64,000 nucleotides of DNA from Selaginella moellendorffii (GCF_000143415.4 NW_003314265.1:1198446-1262445); one strand, 5' to 3'; shown: positions 30,126-41,819, numbered from the stretch's first letter. Program-made: numbers and translations. Notes: generated from the letters alone by a model not told the origin.

Positions 30126-33100
30126 TCAAGCGTCCAGACCGTCGGGCTTCCCTGGCCGCCGAGGACCCATTCGAGCGAGCTTGGAGATGCTAATCAGCTC
30201 GTCCTCATCGTCCTCCACTGGAGTGATCTCCCCACACGCGGCACCCCAGCTCGACGGATCATTCCCAGCCAGGAAACTAGCACTCTCGCGAGCGGCGGCT
30301 TCTTCGGCGTAGATACTCGAGAGAATCAAATAAGACGATGCTCTGCCCGGTTCCCGCTGCGAGGCCGCCGCCGCTGCTCGAGCGCCTCTCTCGGAGTCTC
30401 CAAAGTTTCTACACGAACTTAAGAGGCTCGTCCACGCACCAGTGCCACCCTCGATATTTTTTTCGTCGCTCGCCATTCCAGCCATCTTCTCGGCTTCATC
30501 GAGCCAGCCTGCTCGTCCCAAAACGTCCACCATTATCCGTTGGTGCTCCACTCCCGGTTTTAATCCATGGTCGTGCTCCAGCGAGTAAAAACACTGGCAA
30601 GCTTCGTCCACCAGTCCTCCATAGCTGCAACCGGAGAGCAAGCTGATGAAAGTAACTCCGTCCGGGTCCAGCCCGAGCTGGATCATGCTTCCAAGCAGCT
30701 CCAGCGCCTCGTCGGGAAGGCCTCTTCGCGCATAGGCCGAGATCATGGAGCTCCACGATACTTGTGTCTTGACTTTCATCTTGTCGAAGAAGGTCCGGAT
30801 ATCTTCCAGGCTACCGCCGGAAATCGAGTGTAAGTTGACAAGAGCCGTGTCGACGATGACGTTGGGAGCGAAACCACTGCGTCTAAACCGGCGATAGAGC
30901 TTGTCACCGCGTTGTCTGTCCGTGACCAAGCTACAGGCTTCGAGCAAGGCGACGAAAGTGGTCTCGCTCGGCCTTACACCTTCTAAGTCCATTCTCAGCG
31001 AGAGCTCGAGAGCTTCGTAGCCGTGGCCCTGACTGATAAAAGCTGCCAGCATGCTGTTCCACAAGACCACACTGTCAAGATCGTCGCCCTGCTGCTCAAA
31101 CACCTTTCTGGCCTCCTCCAAGCATCCACACCTTGCGTACATATTGACAAGGGAGATGCTTAAAAGAGCGTTTTTGTGAAGCCACCTCTCGTTGATCCGT
31201 GCATGGATCTTTTCTCCATCGCCCAGAGCGAACGGACCTGTGAATGCATCGAGAAGAACCGCATACGCGATGCTACTCGGCTTGACCCCTTCCAAATCCA
31301 TTTCCTGGAGTAACCTCAAGGTTCCTACCGCGTTTCCAACTGAAGCCGCCATCATAGCAGTCCATGGAATGTCGTCCCCTCCCCGAATGCTGGAAAAGAC
31401 CTCTTTTGCAGCCTCCACATTTCCACACTTCCCATACATGTCCACCAGAGCCGTCTTGAGCTTGCGGCTCTTCTCCGAATCATTCAAGAGTCCAGCAGCG
31501 TAAATCCTCCCGTGAACTTCTGTCCCTTCACGTACAGCACGTAAACTTCCACACGCCCCGACCACAGCAATGAAAGTGATGCTGTCCGCTTTGACACCTT
31601 CCAGATCCATTTCCCTGAGCAGCTCCAAAACCTCGTCATGTAGCTGGTGTCTCGCAGCGGCCGAGGCAAGTGCGTTCCAGGAGACGATGTCTTTCTCTTC
31701 TATCTTCTCAAACACTTGCCGAGCTTTCTCCACACTGGAACACCTCCCATACATGTTGACCAGCGCATTACGAATCATCCTGTCTTTCGAAAGTCCCTTC
31801 TCCAAAACATGCCTGTGAGCTTTCTTTCCTTCGACCAAGTCCTCCAGCATCGCACAGCCGTCAAGAACTCCGATGAAACTAATCCTGTCAGCCTTTTCCC
31901 CGTCAAGTTGCAATTGCCTGTAAGCATCGAGAACCTCTTCGAACTTTTGGTGCTGCACCAGCGCGAAGATCATCGCGTTCCAGGACACAAGGTTCCTCTT
32001 GCCAATGCTCTTAAAGGCATCTCTAGCGTCGTCAATGCTGCCTAGCCTTCCAAACCGACTTAGCAGCGCATTCTTCACCGAAGTATCCGACTGAAACGGA
32101 GCTCTTTCCATGCGTGTCCGGATTTCCCTGCACCTGTGAGCACTGTCGCACGCATCCACAATCCCGAGCAAAGTTATCTTGTTTGGTACCCTTCCCTCGA
32201 GCTGCATTTTTCGGTAGTACTCGAAGGCCCTGTCACTAAACCCATTCTGTGCAAAGCTCGTCACCATCGCTGTCCAAGCCACTACGTCCTTCCACGGTAT
32301 CCCCTCAAAGACTACCTCCGCATCCTCGACCTGACCACACCTCCCGTACATCTTCACCAGCGCCGTGTAGCCAACCAGGTCGAGCCCGAGATCAAACATC
32401 CTCTTGTGGACCTGCCTGGCCGACACAAAAGCATCCCGAAAGCTCGGCACGGCCAGCGAGATCCCCATGAAGCTGATCTTGTTCGGCCTCACGCCGTCAA
32501 CCTCCATAGCCGGGAGAAGCCACTCGATCTCCCTGTAGAGACCGTTCTGCGCGTAGGCCGCGATGAGAGCGTTCCATGTCACGACGTTCCTCTCCTGCAT
32601 GGAATCAAAAACGTTCTTAGCGTCGGGAATGGATCCACACTTTCCATACATACTTATCAGCGCGTTCCCGGCCGTGATCCGGGACGAGAAGCTCATCTCC
32701 CTCGCGATCCCGTGCACCACCCTTCCCTGCTCCAGCATCCTCAGAGCACCGAGGCAAGTGAGCGCGCAGCTGAAAGTATACTCGTTGGCAGGCTCGCCGC
32801 GAGCCAGCATTTCCCGGAAGAGCGCCACCGAGCGCTCGAACTCGCCAAAGTCGGCGTACCCCTTCATCAAAACAGTCCACGTAAAGACGTTCTTCCAGAC
32901 GATGTCGTCGAAGATCTTCTGGGCCTCGTGGACGTAGCCGCACCGGTTGTACATTATCATGAGGCAATTGCCGAGGTACCTGTTGGAGCGATGCCCGTGA
33001 GAGAGCGCGTGAGCGTGCCCCCATTTTCCTCGAACTATATCGCGGTCCTCCCCGGCCTGGAGGAAAAGATAGGCGTAGTCCTTGAAAGCCATCTTCACTC

Positions 33101-33593
33101 CCATGGATTTCTCCGGGACGATCCCACACTCGGCACACTCCCTGTAGTAGTCCACAAGCTCGTCCATGAGCTTCTCATCCTTCCGCCTCCTCTCTTCTTC
33201 GCACTCTCCATCCTCTTCTTCTTTGTCTTCCATCTTCTTCTCTTGTTCTTCCGCTATTTCTTCGTCTTCCTCTTTCCTGGCTGCCAATCCTCTTTTTTTC
33301 TTGAGGGCGTGGACCCTGGGGAGCGTCACGGCAATGTGGGAGGAGCCCCGGATCCGGGGCTGGGGCGGGACGACGTCCGGGCGCGTGGCTTCGATCCGAT
33401 CCATCTCCGCCTGCTTCACCTGTTCGTGCCACTCGACAATCTCGGGCGGGAGCTTGGGCGGCCCCAAGAACCACTTCTTGCGCGAGTACTCGAGCGGCCA
33501 TTTGGTACCTTTGCCGTGGCGGACCTGGATCAGGCGGCAGACGATGGCGTCGCCGCTGTGGAGGCGGCGAATGCGGCTCCCGGCGCCACGCAT
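30126..33593 (-). CDS. large PPR protein with non-PPR N-terminal extension, 1155 aa, intronless
   Basis: Residues 1-160 contain no PPR motifs. They start MRGAGSRIRRLHSGDAIVCR, continue with GTKWPLEYSRKKWFLGPPK and PPEIVEWHEQVKQAEMDRIE, then a highly charged Lys/Glu-rich probable coiled coil. From about residue 190 a PLS-type PPR array of some 22-25 repeats runs to about residue 1060 (for example NVVTWNALIAAYAQNG and HVLEKGLSKDRMIRNALV). The C-terminus shows an E1-like part (WTSLLSSCRNFGD, RASSYLILSSIYAE), then a short non-conserved tail with no DYW domain. The basic N-terminus suggests organelle import. The tail ends GPRRPGKPDGLDA. A tRNA-Phe gene lies 97 bp upstream on the same strand. Confidence 0.92.
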   Translation of the reverse strand: MRGAGSRIRRLHSGDAIVCRLIQVRHGKGTKWPLEYSRKKWFLGPPKLPPEIVEWHEQVKQAEMDRIEATRPDVVPPQPRIRGSSHIAVTLPRVHALKKKRGLAARKEEDEEIAEEQEKKMEDKEEEDGECEEERRRKDEKLMDELVDYYRECAECGIVPEKSMGVKMAFKDYAYLFLQAGEDRDIVRGKWGHAHALSHGHRSNRYLGNCLMIMYNRCGYVHEAQKIFDDIVWKNVFTWTVLMKGYADFGEFERSVALFREMLARGEPANEYTFSCALTCLGALRMLEQGRVVHGIAREMSFSSRITAGNALISMYGKCGSIPDAKNVFDSMQERNVVTWNALIAAYAQNGLYREIEWLLPAMEVDGVRPNKISFMGISLAVPSFRDAFVSARQVHKRMFDLGLDLVGYTALVKMYGRCGQVEDAEVVFEGIPWKDVVAWTAMVTSFAQNGFSDRAFEYYRKMQLEGRVPNKITLLGIVDACDSAHRCREIRTRMERAPFQSDTSVKNALLSRFGRLGSIDDARDAFKSIGKRNLVSWNAMIFALVQHQKFEEVLDAYRQLQLDGEKADRISFIGVLDGCAMLEDLVEGKKAHRHVLEKGLSKDRMIRNALVNMYGRCSSVEKARQVFEKIEEKDIVSWNALASAAARHQLHDEVLELLREMDLEGVKADSITFIAVVGACGSLRAVREGTEVHGRIYAAGLLNDSEKSRKLKTALVDMYGKCGNVEAAKEVFSSIRGGDDIPWTAMMAASVGNAVGTLRLLQEMDLEGVKPSSIAYAVLLDAFTGPFALGDGEKIHARINERWLHKNALLSISLVNMYARCGCLEEARKVFEQQGDDLDSVVLWNSMLAAFISQGHGYEALELSLRMDLEGVRPSETTFVALLEACSLVTDRQRGDKLYRRFRRSGFAPNVIVDTALVNLHSISGGSLEDIRTFFDKMKVKTQVSWSSMISAYARRGLPDEALELLGSMIQLGLDPDGVTFISLLSGCSYGGLVDEACQCFYSLEHDHGLKPGVEHQRIMVDVLGRAGWLDEAEKMAGMASDEKNIEGGTGAWTSLLSSCRNFGDSERGARAAAAASQREPGRASSYLILSSIYAEEAAARESASFLAGNDPSSWGAACGEITPVEDDEDELISISKLARMGPRRPGKPDGLDA

Positions 33594-33681
33594 GGATCCC
33601 TCCTCGTCCTCGTCCCGCTCGCACCCATAAACCCTAAAATCCCGCTAAAACCCCCAAAAAGAATATGCGCATATGGAAAAT

Positions 33682-33685
33682 AAAA
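33682..33685 (-). terminator. Pol III terminator of tRNA-Phe
   Basis: Five nucleotides beyond the tRNA 3' end the minus strand reads TTTTATTTT, a normal Pol III stop signal. Confidence 0.8.
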
Positions 33686-33690
33686 TGAAG

Positions 33691-33715
33691 TGCGGTGAGC
33701 GTGGATCGAACACGC

Positions 33716-33758
<43 letters not shown>

Positions 33759-33763
33759 CCCGC
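33691..33763 (-). tRNA. trnF-GAA: tRNA-Phe (GAA)
   Basis: On the minus strand 73 nt fold as a full cloverleaf starting GCGGGGATAGCTC and ending CTCACCGCA, with anticodon GAA in the loop CTGAAGA, A box TAGCTCAGTTGGGAGAG and B box GTTCGATCC. CCA is not encoded, as expected for a nuclear gene. The sequence matches the classical plant cytosolic tRNA-Phe, including the G-A mismatch in the acceptor stem. It sits between the PPR promoter and the sucrose-phosphate synthase upstream region. Confidence 0.97.
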
Positions 33764-34358
33764 CTTCCACGTTCTACTGCCCAAAAACCAACCCCCTTAT
33801 ACGTTTCCATCCCCCAAACGACAGAAAATCCTTTCGGTTTCGCATTTGTATTGTTTTGTCAACAGGTGGGTCTGCTGTTGCTGCTGTGGCGAGTCAGAAA
33901 CGCAAGAGTAAGAAACACCTCCCCATCTGCATGACCACATTTATTTTCTCGTCCTTTTTCTTCAAATAACAATAGAAACATTCTAAAAGAAAAGAGAAAT
34001 TTTCCTCATAATTTGTGGACAGTGAGGGATTGCAAGCAGTTGGTAGTTTTATCTCTTCACAATTCACGAGAAAGGCTCGTGTGGACGGTTGGATCGTTTG
34101 GGAGTTGGTCTGCTTGGACTATATATGAAATTAAACGGAATGAACTGCGACAACGAGAGAAAGAACCTTACGTGGGCTCTATAATTGTCCTGATCGTATC
34201 TCTCTATCACACACTCGCATTGGTGTAACTTTCACATTCTTCACCATATACATATATCTTTTGTCTTGAGGCTGCCCAGCTCAAGGTTTGATTCAAGCAG
34301 ACAACCATTTGATCAAGGGACGTGTCTCACAGACAGAGACACACAAACACAAACACAC

Positions 34359-34410
<52 letters not shown>

Positions 34411-34850
34411 ATCGATATCTTCTGAATCAGCCCGTGAGCTTTTGCGTGATTGAGGTGCCCGAATCTCTCTACTTTGGAAAAATAATTTCCCAAAGAATCA
34501 TACGACACTGCAAAAATTCACGAGACCATGAACTTTTGCAATCGAATCGAGACCAAAGGAGGAAAAAAAAAAAAACAGAACCCACAATTATAAGAATGCG
34601 CGGATGTTCTTGCATTATTGAAAATATCTCCATCATTACACTTTGATATATTAGCTCCTCTCTCTCTTTTAATTTTGGAGCTAAGAAAACCCGAATATTC
34701 CCATATGTTAACCTAAAATTAATTAGAGGTGGCAGGGGGTTTTAAAATGGGAAAGGGAGGAGGAGAAAAAAAACCTCCACCTGGGGAATAAGGAGGGAAG
34801 CCCATTTCTTTGAAAATCAGGGGTGGAGGTGCCGCGCTCCAGCTCCTCCA
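33764..34850. other. upstream region of sucrose-phosphate synthase
   Basis: About 1.1 kb with no gene. It contains a GA microsatellite at 34362-34411 and purine-rich GGGAAAGGGAGGAGGAG near 34748, close to the likely transcription start of the downstream gene. Confidence 0.5.
34362..34411. repeat. (GA)n microsatellite
   Basis: A nearly uninterrupted run of about 24 GA dinucleotides with one extra G near the middle. GA tracts are common in plant 5' regions and can bind GAGA-binding factors, but no role is shown here. Confidence 0.9.
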
Positions 34851-37800
34851 ATGGAAGGGAACGAATGGATCGATGGCTACCTCAATGCATTCCTAGAGAT
34901 TGGCAGCGATGTCCACAGGAATTGCGCTCCATCGTCTCGATCGTCGCCCAAGAACAGGGTTGGGGCGGAGGAGACGCGCCAGGTGTGGAGGGTGTCTCGC
35001 TACTTCGTGGAGGAGGTCGTGAGCAAATTCGAGGAGCGCGACATCCATCAATCTTGGGCCAAGGTGATCTTTCTTTGATCGTCCTTTTTTTGTTTTGCTC
35101 TTGTTTCTTGATGATCGCGGTGTTGGGTCGCCGAATCCCTGGCGATCGTCGTCTGGGGTCGCGATCATTCGATTCGCGAGCGAGTTGGGTCGCGGATTCT
35201 GCCGCAATTGGGCGATTGGTTTTCCATGCTGCTGAGCTGATCGTTTGTTTCTTTGCTTTTTTCTTGTTTTTTTTTTCTTTTGTTCTTTGTTGTTCTTGAT
35301 TGCTAGGCGACGGTCAGGAGGAATGATAAGATCCAGAGCGTCCGGCTGGAGAATCTGTGCTGGCGGATCTGGTTCGAGCGGAGGAAGTGGAAGAGGATCG
35401 AGAGCGAGCGGGCGCAGGGGCGAGCGGCGCGAGAAAGAGGGCAACGCGATGCCGAGGAGGAGCTGCTCGAGGATCTCTCCGACAGCGAGAAGCTCGAGCT
35501 TGCCGAGGCAAACTCGTCGTCCTCGTCCGGCAGTGGAACCAAGAAGAAATGCATGCTTAGAAACCTCTCGGTGCTCCACAGCTGGAGCGATCAAGAGCGA
35601 GGAAGAAACATGTACATCGTCTTGATCAGGTATATCTTTTGTTCTCCATCTTTGTTCTTCCTCCTAGTTCTTCGTGAAGTTTCTTGTGCTTTTTCGATCG
35701 CCCTTAGAAAAATTCACGAAGAGCTCTCCTCTCGTTTTAGTTTCATTCTTGGATTGCGCAAAAGCTCTCTAAACTTTCTCCCGTTGCAGCTTGCATGGCC
35801 TCGTTCGTGGCGAGAATATGGAGCTGGGACGAGACTCCGATACCGGTGGACAGGTAACAAGAAACTTCTTTGTTCTTTTGTTCTTCGTTCTTCCTGGAGC
35901 TCTTCTTTGTTTGCTTTCGTCTTTGATGATCTTTGATGATCCCCGTGAGAGCTTTAAACTGCCTTTGCACGCTTGGATTGATCGCTTCGCAAATCCTTGA
36001 TTGCTTGCTCGCTAAACAACAAAGAGCCGTTCAATGTGTCTGTGGCCAAAGCACAGAAGTAATACAAGCTTTGTCTGGCATGAGCTCGCCTTTGTCTCTG
36101 TCCCTGGTTTCTTGGCGAGCATGAATGAATGAGAGATCGTTTGCTTCCTTCCGAGCTTGCTCTTCCACTCCTTTCTCCTTAAAAGTTCTTTGGCTTTCTC
36201 ACGCTACCGTGCTCGCCACGCTTTGTTTCTCGCAGGTCAAGTACGTAGTGGAGCTCGCAAAATCGCTGGCTGCGATGCCGGGGGTGTACCGCGTGGACCT
36301 CTTGACACGCCAGATATGCGCCACGGACGAGGTGGACTGGAGCTACTGTGAGCCGACTGAGATGCTGTGCTGCACGGGTGGCGAGAGCAGCGGTGCGTAT
36401 ATCGTCCGGATTCCCTGTGGTCCGAGGGAGCAGTACCTCCGCAAGGAGCTCCTCTGGCCTCACATCGAGGAGTTCGTCGATGGAGCGCTCGCTCACATCA
36501 AAGACATGGCCAAAGTTCTCGCAGACCAGCTTCACCACCATCTTTACCATGGTAACACCAATGGTACCACTCCGCCGGCAGCGTCCAGGGAGCTGGTCTG
36601 GCCTCAGGTAGTTCACGGACACTATGCCGACGCTGGCTACGCCGCTGCTTTGATATCCGGGGCTCTAAACGTTCCGATGGTCATGACGGGACACTCGTTG
36701 GGACGAAACAAGCTCGAGCAGCTCCTCGTCCAGGGGAGGCAGTCGAGGGAGGACGTGAACTCGACTTACAAGATCTTCCGGCGCATCGAGGCCGAGGAGA
36801 CGTGTTTGGACGTAGCTGAGCTTGTTATCACGAGCACCAAGCAGGAAGTTGTGGAGCAGTGGGGGGATTACTACTTTGGCTACGACGTGAAGGTGGACAG
36901 AGTTCTCAAGATCAGAGCGAAGAAGGGACTGAATTGCCATGGCCGGTTCATGCCTCGCATGGTGGTAAGTTCTATCGTGTGTTCTTCGTTCTTTGTTCTT
37001 GAACTAAGCTTGAACTTACAGGTTATTCCTCCAGGAATGGATTTTAGCAATGTAGTTCTTGATTCTGAGACTGCTGCTATAGCGAATGAGATTCATGGCA
37101 ACACTGTCTCGTTGCCAACGTCGCCAAAGATGGATCCTCCAATCTGGGGAGATGTGAGGGATTTATGTTTTCTTTCTCTTCGGTTGGAGGAACTTCACGT
37201 CAACTTTTTTTGTACTGTACAGATCATGCGCTTCCTGCACAATCCTCACAAGCCAATGATCCTGGCGCTCGCTCGTCCGGATCCAAAGAAAAATATCACC
37301 ACTCTCCTAAAAGCTTATGGAGAGTGCATGTTGTTGAGAGATCTCGCGAACTTGGTAATACTATCTTTCTACTTTGTTTATCCTATTGTATCTTTGTTTT
37401 TCCAGACGCTGATCATGGGGAACAGGGATGATATCGATGACATGTCTGCGGCCAATGCAAGTGTTTTGACCACTGTTTTGAAGCTCATTGACAAGTACGA
37501 TCTTCATGGCCAAGTCTCGTATCCCAAACATCACAAACAGTATGAAGTTCCCGCAATATATCAGCTTGCAGCAAAGACGAAGGTGATCTCTCTCTTCCTG
37601 TTCTAGCATAAATAATACTATTGTGGTCCAGGGAGTGTTTATCAATCCAGCTCTGGTCGAGCCTTTTGGCTTAACTTTGATCGAGGTAACAGTTTCTTCT
37701 CACTTTTTGTTTCGTAAGTTCTAGTTTTCTTTTTCTTTATCTATACAGGCAGCTGCTCATGGATTGCCAATGGTGGCCACTTCAAATGGTGGCCCAGTTG

Positions 37801-39317
37801 ATATACAACAGGTAAACTCCACATTTTTAACTCCTCTAGCGAAGTTTTTTATCCGTTCTTCCAGGCATTGCACAATGGTCTCTTGGTTGATCCGCACGAC
37901 GACAAGGCCATCGCGGAGGCACTCCTCAAGCTGCTAGCAGACAGGGGCCTGTGGCTGGAATGCCAGAGAAACGGCCTCAAGAACATCAACGTCTACTCGT
38001 GGCCGGAGCACTGCCGAACTTATCTCTCCCGGATAATCTCATGCCGGACGAGGCACCCGGAGTGGAGCACTGAGGACAGTTACTCCAACGAGGTGGAGCT
38101 CGACTCGTCCCTCCACGACTCCCAGGAAATTTCCCTCCGCCTCTCCGTCGATGGCGAGAGGTTCCAGAGCTACGGGAGCGTCACCAATGGCAAGAGCAGC
38201 ATCACCGTGGAAGACATCAAGAGATTCGTGGAGAAGTACGCGCAGTCTCACAAGAAGAACGCTAGCGACGTCCCGGAGGAAGCCAAGAGCAGCGAGCTTG
38301 GCACGATTACTACTACTGCTGCTGCTGCTGCTACAAGGTGGCCTTTGCTGAGAAGAAGGAAAAATCTCCTGGTCCTCGCGGTGGACAACCTCCGGAGCCA
38401 CGAGCTCGTCCGGGACGTGGTGATTGCGGGGAGGAGCTATGGTGGCAAGAGCGAGACCGGGCTAGTGATATCCACGTCGCTCACGGCGTCCGAGGTCCAG
38501 CTCGGGCTCAAGGCGGTCGGAGTCTCGGTGCTCGAGTTTGATGCTTTGGTCTGTAGCAGCGGGGCCGAGCTCTACTATCCGGTAGCGAGCGGTAGCAGCA
38601 GCGAGAGAGACGAGCAAAAGGGGGATCCATCGTCGCTGCCACTGCTCTCCAAAGATCTTGACTACGAGAAGCACGTAGAGTTTCGTTGGAACATCGAGGG
38701 GATGGAGAAGACGCTGGCGAGGCTGTTTGAGCTCCAGAATGGCCGCGCCAGTGGCATCGTCAAGGAGGCCAAGAGGAGTAACTCCCGCTGCCTGGCGTAT
38801 CAAACGGCGTCGCGCAATAGTTACCACGTAAGTTCTTGCCAACTTTTCTTCTTGGGACCATTGGTCTTTCTTTTCTGATGGTTTTTTGCTCGTGACTTGC
38901 AGGGAATGAAGATCGAGGAGCTTCACGAGAAGCTGAGGATGCGAGGCCTTCGCTGCCATATCGTGAGCTGCCAGAATGGGACGAGGCTTCATGTGCTTCC
39001 GCTGTTTGCTTCGCGATGGTCAGCTCTAAGGTAATGAATGTTAATTACGAGATCTTGGATCAAGATCATGGAGTTTCTTCCCTCTCGTGTGATTTTTCAG
39101 GTACCTTTACATTCGATGGGGTGTGGAGATTCCCAATATGTTTGTGTGCGTTGGCAAGAGCGGCGACTCAGACCACGAGATGCTCTCCCGTGGCTCGCAC
39201 AAGACAATAGTGTGGAGGAGCAAGAGAAGCCAAGAGGAGGATTTGTCATCGGGCGTTGATGCTGCATCCAATTCCGAAGAGCTGCTGGCGGCGATGGCTC
39301 TTTTTGTACATAGATAA
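34851..39317 (+). CDS. SPS: sucrose-phosphate synthase
   Basis: SPS makes sucrose-6-phosphate from UDP-glucose and fructose-6-phosphate in the cytosol and is the main control point of sucrose synthesis. Twelve exons (34851-35063, 35307-35629, 35790-35853, 36236-36964, 37022-37153, 37223-37354, 37406-37582, 37632-37685, 37749-37811, 37865-38827, 38903-39030, 39101-39317) join in frame to 1064 residues, the usual SPS length. Order: N-terminal [18 protein letters not shown]; a charged segment with [12 protein letters not shown] glycosyltransferase with [37 protein letters not shown] and EPFGLTLIE; then a divergent sucrose-phosphate-phosphatase-like C-terminal domain ([11 protein letters not shown]...). 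All glycosyltransferase motifs are intact. Every junction has GT-AG signals. Confidence 0.96.
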
Positions 39318-39530
39318 AATGCGAGCACTTGAGTTCTGAGAGCACGAAACATAAGTTCAGTGCCTAGTATAACTAGAAAAAATCAAAATAAAAAACCGAA
39401 ATAAAGTGATTATGATAAGAAAAAATGTGTACGCAAATTTGTTGCTATATTATATGTTTGTAGCTGCTCTAAAAGTGTTTCTAGTTGCTTTGACATTAAA
39501 AATGTTTATTAGAATTGGAGAAATTATAAT

Positions 39531-40799
39531 TTGATATTTATTAGTAGATGTTTGTTGAGTTTGATTCTTGCTCCATGCATTCTTTGTGACACTGAAAAAC
39601 ACCAGTCAGTAACAAATGCTGACAGCCATCCAGTTTATATATCTGTTAATCCCAAATTTGATGTAGCTAATGATGTTGCTCCAAAGGGTAGTATTATTGT
39701 TTCAAATATCACAACTGCAATTGATTGGATTCCTTATAATGCATCAAATCGATATGTGATTTTAGTTCAACCTGGTGTTTATTGGTATGTACTTGTTTTT
39801 TCTTTTCTTTTTTTTTGTAATTTAGTTTTGAAAATGCAGTGAGAAGATCAACATACCAATGTTTAAAGATTATATCACACTACATGGCTTATCTGGATAT
39901 GATTGTTCATAATGCAAACCATGCTTCAGCTAATGGTACTGGGAAAAGGGCAACTTTTGAAGTACTTTCTAAATATTTTGTTGCTGAATACATTACGTTT
40001 CAAGTAAGAATTCTTATGATTTTATCTTTTAAAAAACTTTGGGTTGTCTTTTGTTTTGATAGAACGATGCACCATTTGCAAATCCAGGAGCTCATGATAT
40101 GCAAGCCGTAGCTTTGAAATTAAGTGGCGATTTTGCAAAGATTTCTGATTGTTTCATCCTCTCAAGCCAGGACACTCTCTTGGATGACCGTGGGAGGCAT
40201 TACTTCAAAAATACATATATCGAGGGGAACATAGATTTCATCTTTGGCTTTGGGAGGTCACTCTATGAGGTAAGGAGAACTGTCTTTTAACTTTTCAAAC
40301 GAAATGCTCACAAAAACTCTCTCTTTCTCAGAAATGTAATCTCATATCGAATTCCAATGCTACAACCACTGGATCCTTGACGGCACAAGGAAAATCTGCC
40401 CTCACTGATTTGGATACTCGTTCCACAATTGCTACATTGGAGGGACTGGAAAGCTCACGCTGGGCCGACCTTGGAGGAGCAACGCATTTGTGGTTTTCAG
40501 CAATTGCTACATGGAGAGTGTGGTAGATCCCGTTGGTTGGACTCACTGGAACGATGTTTACGGCCTATCCAACAGGTAAATTATCACGAGTAACATCAAG
40601 AGCCGCTTACGTACTTTTTATCTCTCTCTTTTGCAGCACTGCCTTCTTTGGGGAGTATCAAAACTACGGCCCAGGAGCTTATTCGTTGCAACGCGCGAGC
40701 TGGACCAAAACGATTCGGAAAGAAGATGCTAAGTTTTACACAAGCAAGGACTTCATAGTGGCTGTGATGGTTAACGTGATCATGTTTACATTAACTTAA
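39531..40799 (+). pseudogene. pectin methylesterase gene with two frameshifts
   Basis: Pectin methylesterases de-esterify cell-wall homogalacturonan. The start at 39531 opens a signal peptide (MIFISRCLLSLILAPCILC), followed by mature PME sequence. Exon 1 ends with GVY and splices to EKINIPMFKDYITLHG. Near 39895 the frame must change to continue with IVHNANHASANGTG and VAEYITFQ. A later exon has the catalytic SSQDTLLDD and GNIDFIFG motifs. Near 40410 one base is missing between ACTGATTT and GGATAC, after which LGRPWR (active-site Arg), SNCYMESVVDPVGW and FFGEYQNYGPGA follow in a new frame. Catalytic residues survive in pieces. Two independent shifts suggest a recent pseudogene; sequencing error at both sites is the alternative. 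Confidence 0.85.
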
Positions 40800-41055
40800 A
40801 ACACTACTAATTATTTTGATTAATCAACCTTTTGTTGTTGCACGAGTCAATAGAAGACGCGGCCCCCGTTTAAATAAGGACGCGGGAAATAAGGAGCGTG
40901 ATCGAGTAATCATTGGGACCGGACGCAGTATATCATGGGAATCATCTTTTTGGGTGATACCGCGGAAAATTTTCGCTGTAGGCATTTGGGCGCCTCCTCT
41001 GTGACTCCGTACGTGCCAGAAGCTACACACGAAGCCTCTTCCCTCTTCCCCGGGG

Positions 41056-41062
41056 ATATAAG
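41056..41062 (+). promoter_or_regulatory. TATA box of the ERF gene
   Basis: ATATAAG lies 56 bp before the start codon at 41118, in a GC-rich context, at a normal distance for a short 5' untranslated region. Confidence 0.6.
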
Positions 41063-41117
41063 TTCCGGAAGAACTGGGCAATTCCCCTCTTACAGAAGCG
41101 CGGCGGACACTCTTTAG

Positions 41118-41819
41118 ATGGAGAATTCCGCCGCAGCAGTCGATGACATTGATCATCGCGAGCTCGTCGAGCATTATCAGGATCATGGCGATGTCACGAG
41201 AGAAGGAAAGGAGGAGGCCGCAGAGCAGCTGCCGGAGCTGCAACGCCTGGAATCGTGCGAGCAGTGGTACTTCGACAAGGAATTCGAGTGCTCGTCATTC
41301 TCGGCGCCATCCCCTGTTCACGAGCTTCTTGGATTGGACGACGCGCCAACAGGTGAATTCAAACTTCCTCTCCCATGCTTTCCGCTCAATGATCCTCCCT
41401 CCGCAGAGGCGGTCGAGAGCGAGCCGCCCAAACGCCGGCGATCCTTCAGCGATTACAGCCATGGCAGCTCGCGAGCGCGACAGGGCATGGATCGGGAGCC
41501 CAGGCGCTACCGCGGCGTGAGAAAGAGGGGCGAGAGGTGGGCGGCGGAGATACGCAACCCCCATGCCCGCGCGAGAGTGTGGCTTGGAACGTATGACAAC
41601 GCCGAGGAAGCCGCAAGGGCATACGATCGAGCGGCGGTGGGATTCAAGGGAATTCGCGCGCATCTAAACTTCCCCGATGACCCCAGGGAGGAATTTGAGA
41701 TGTTCCCGCAGCCCCGAGATCGAGCAAGCGAGGAGATGAATATGCCGCCGTTGCAGGGGATATCTCCCACCACAATGGCACAGTTCCAGACGTGGAGTCC
41801 CTCGGAATATCTGGTCTAG
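41118..41819 (+). CDS. AP2/ERF-family transcription factor
   Basis: This intronless 233-aa nuclear protein has one AP2 DNA-binding domain at about residues 133-191: [18 protein letters not shown], followed by [20 protein letters not shown] and AHLNFP. The WLG, AYD and RAHLNFP elements are typical of the ERF subfamily, which binds GCC-box DNA. A basic patch PPKRRR before the domain is a likely nuclear localisation signal. Relative to the usual ERF pattern the segment between YRGVR and AAEIR is one residue shorter, and the residue after EIR is Asn where ERFs normally have Asp19. No EAR repressor motif is seen at the C-terminus. A TATA box is at 41056. Confidence 0.93.
   Translation: MENSAAAVDDIDHRELVEHYQDHGDVTREGKEEAAEQLPELQRLESCEQWYFDKEFECSSFSAPSPVHELLGLDDAPTGEFKLPLPCFPLNDPPSAEAVESEPPKRRRSFSDYSHGSSRARQGMDREPRRYRGVRKRGERWAAEIRNPHARARVWLGTYDNAEEAARAYDRAAVGFKGIRAHLNFPDDPREEFEMFPQPRDRASEEMNMPPLQGISPTTMAQFQTWSPSEYLV

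Noticed and set aside
32136-33683. 515-codon plus-strand frame opposite the large PPR gene
   Set aside because: Antisense artefact of codon bias in the PPR gene; no recognisable domain.
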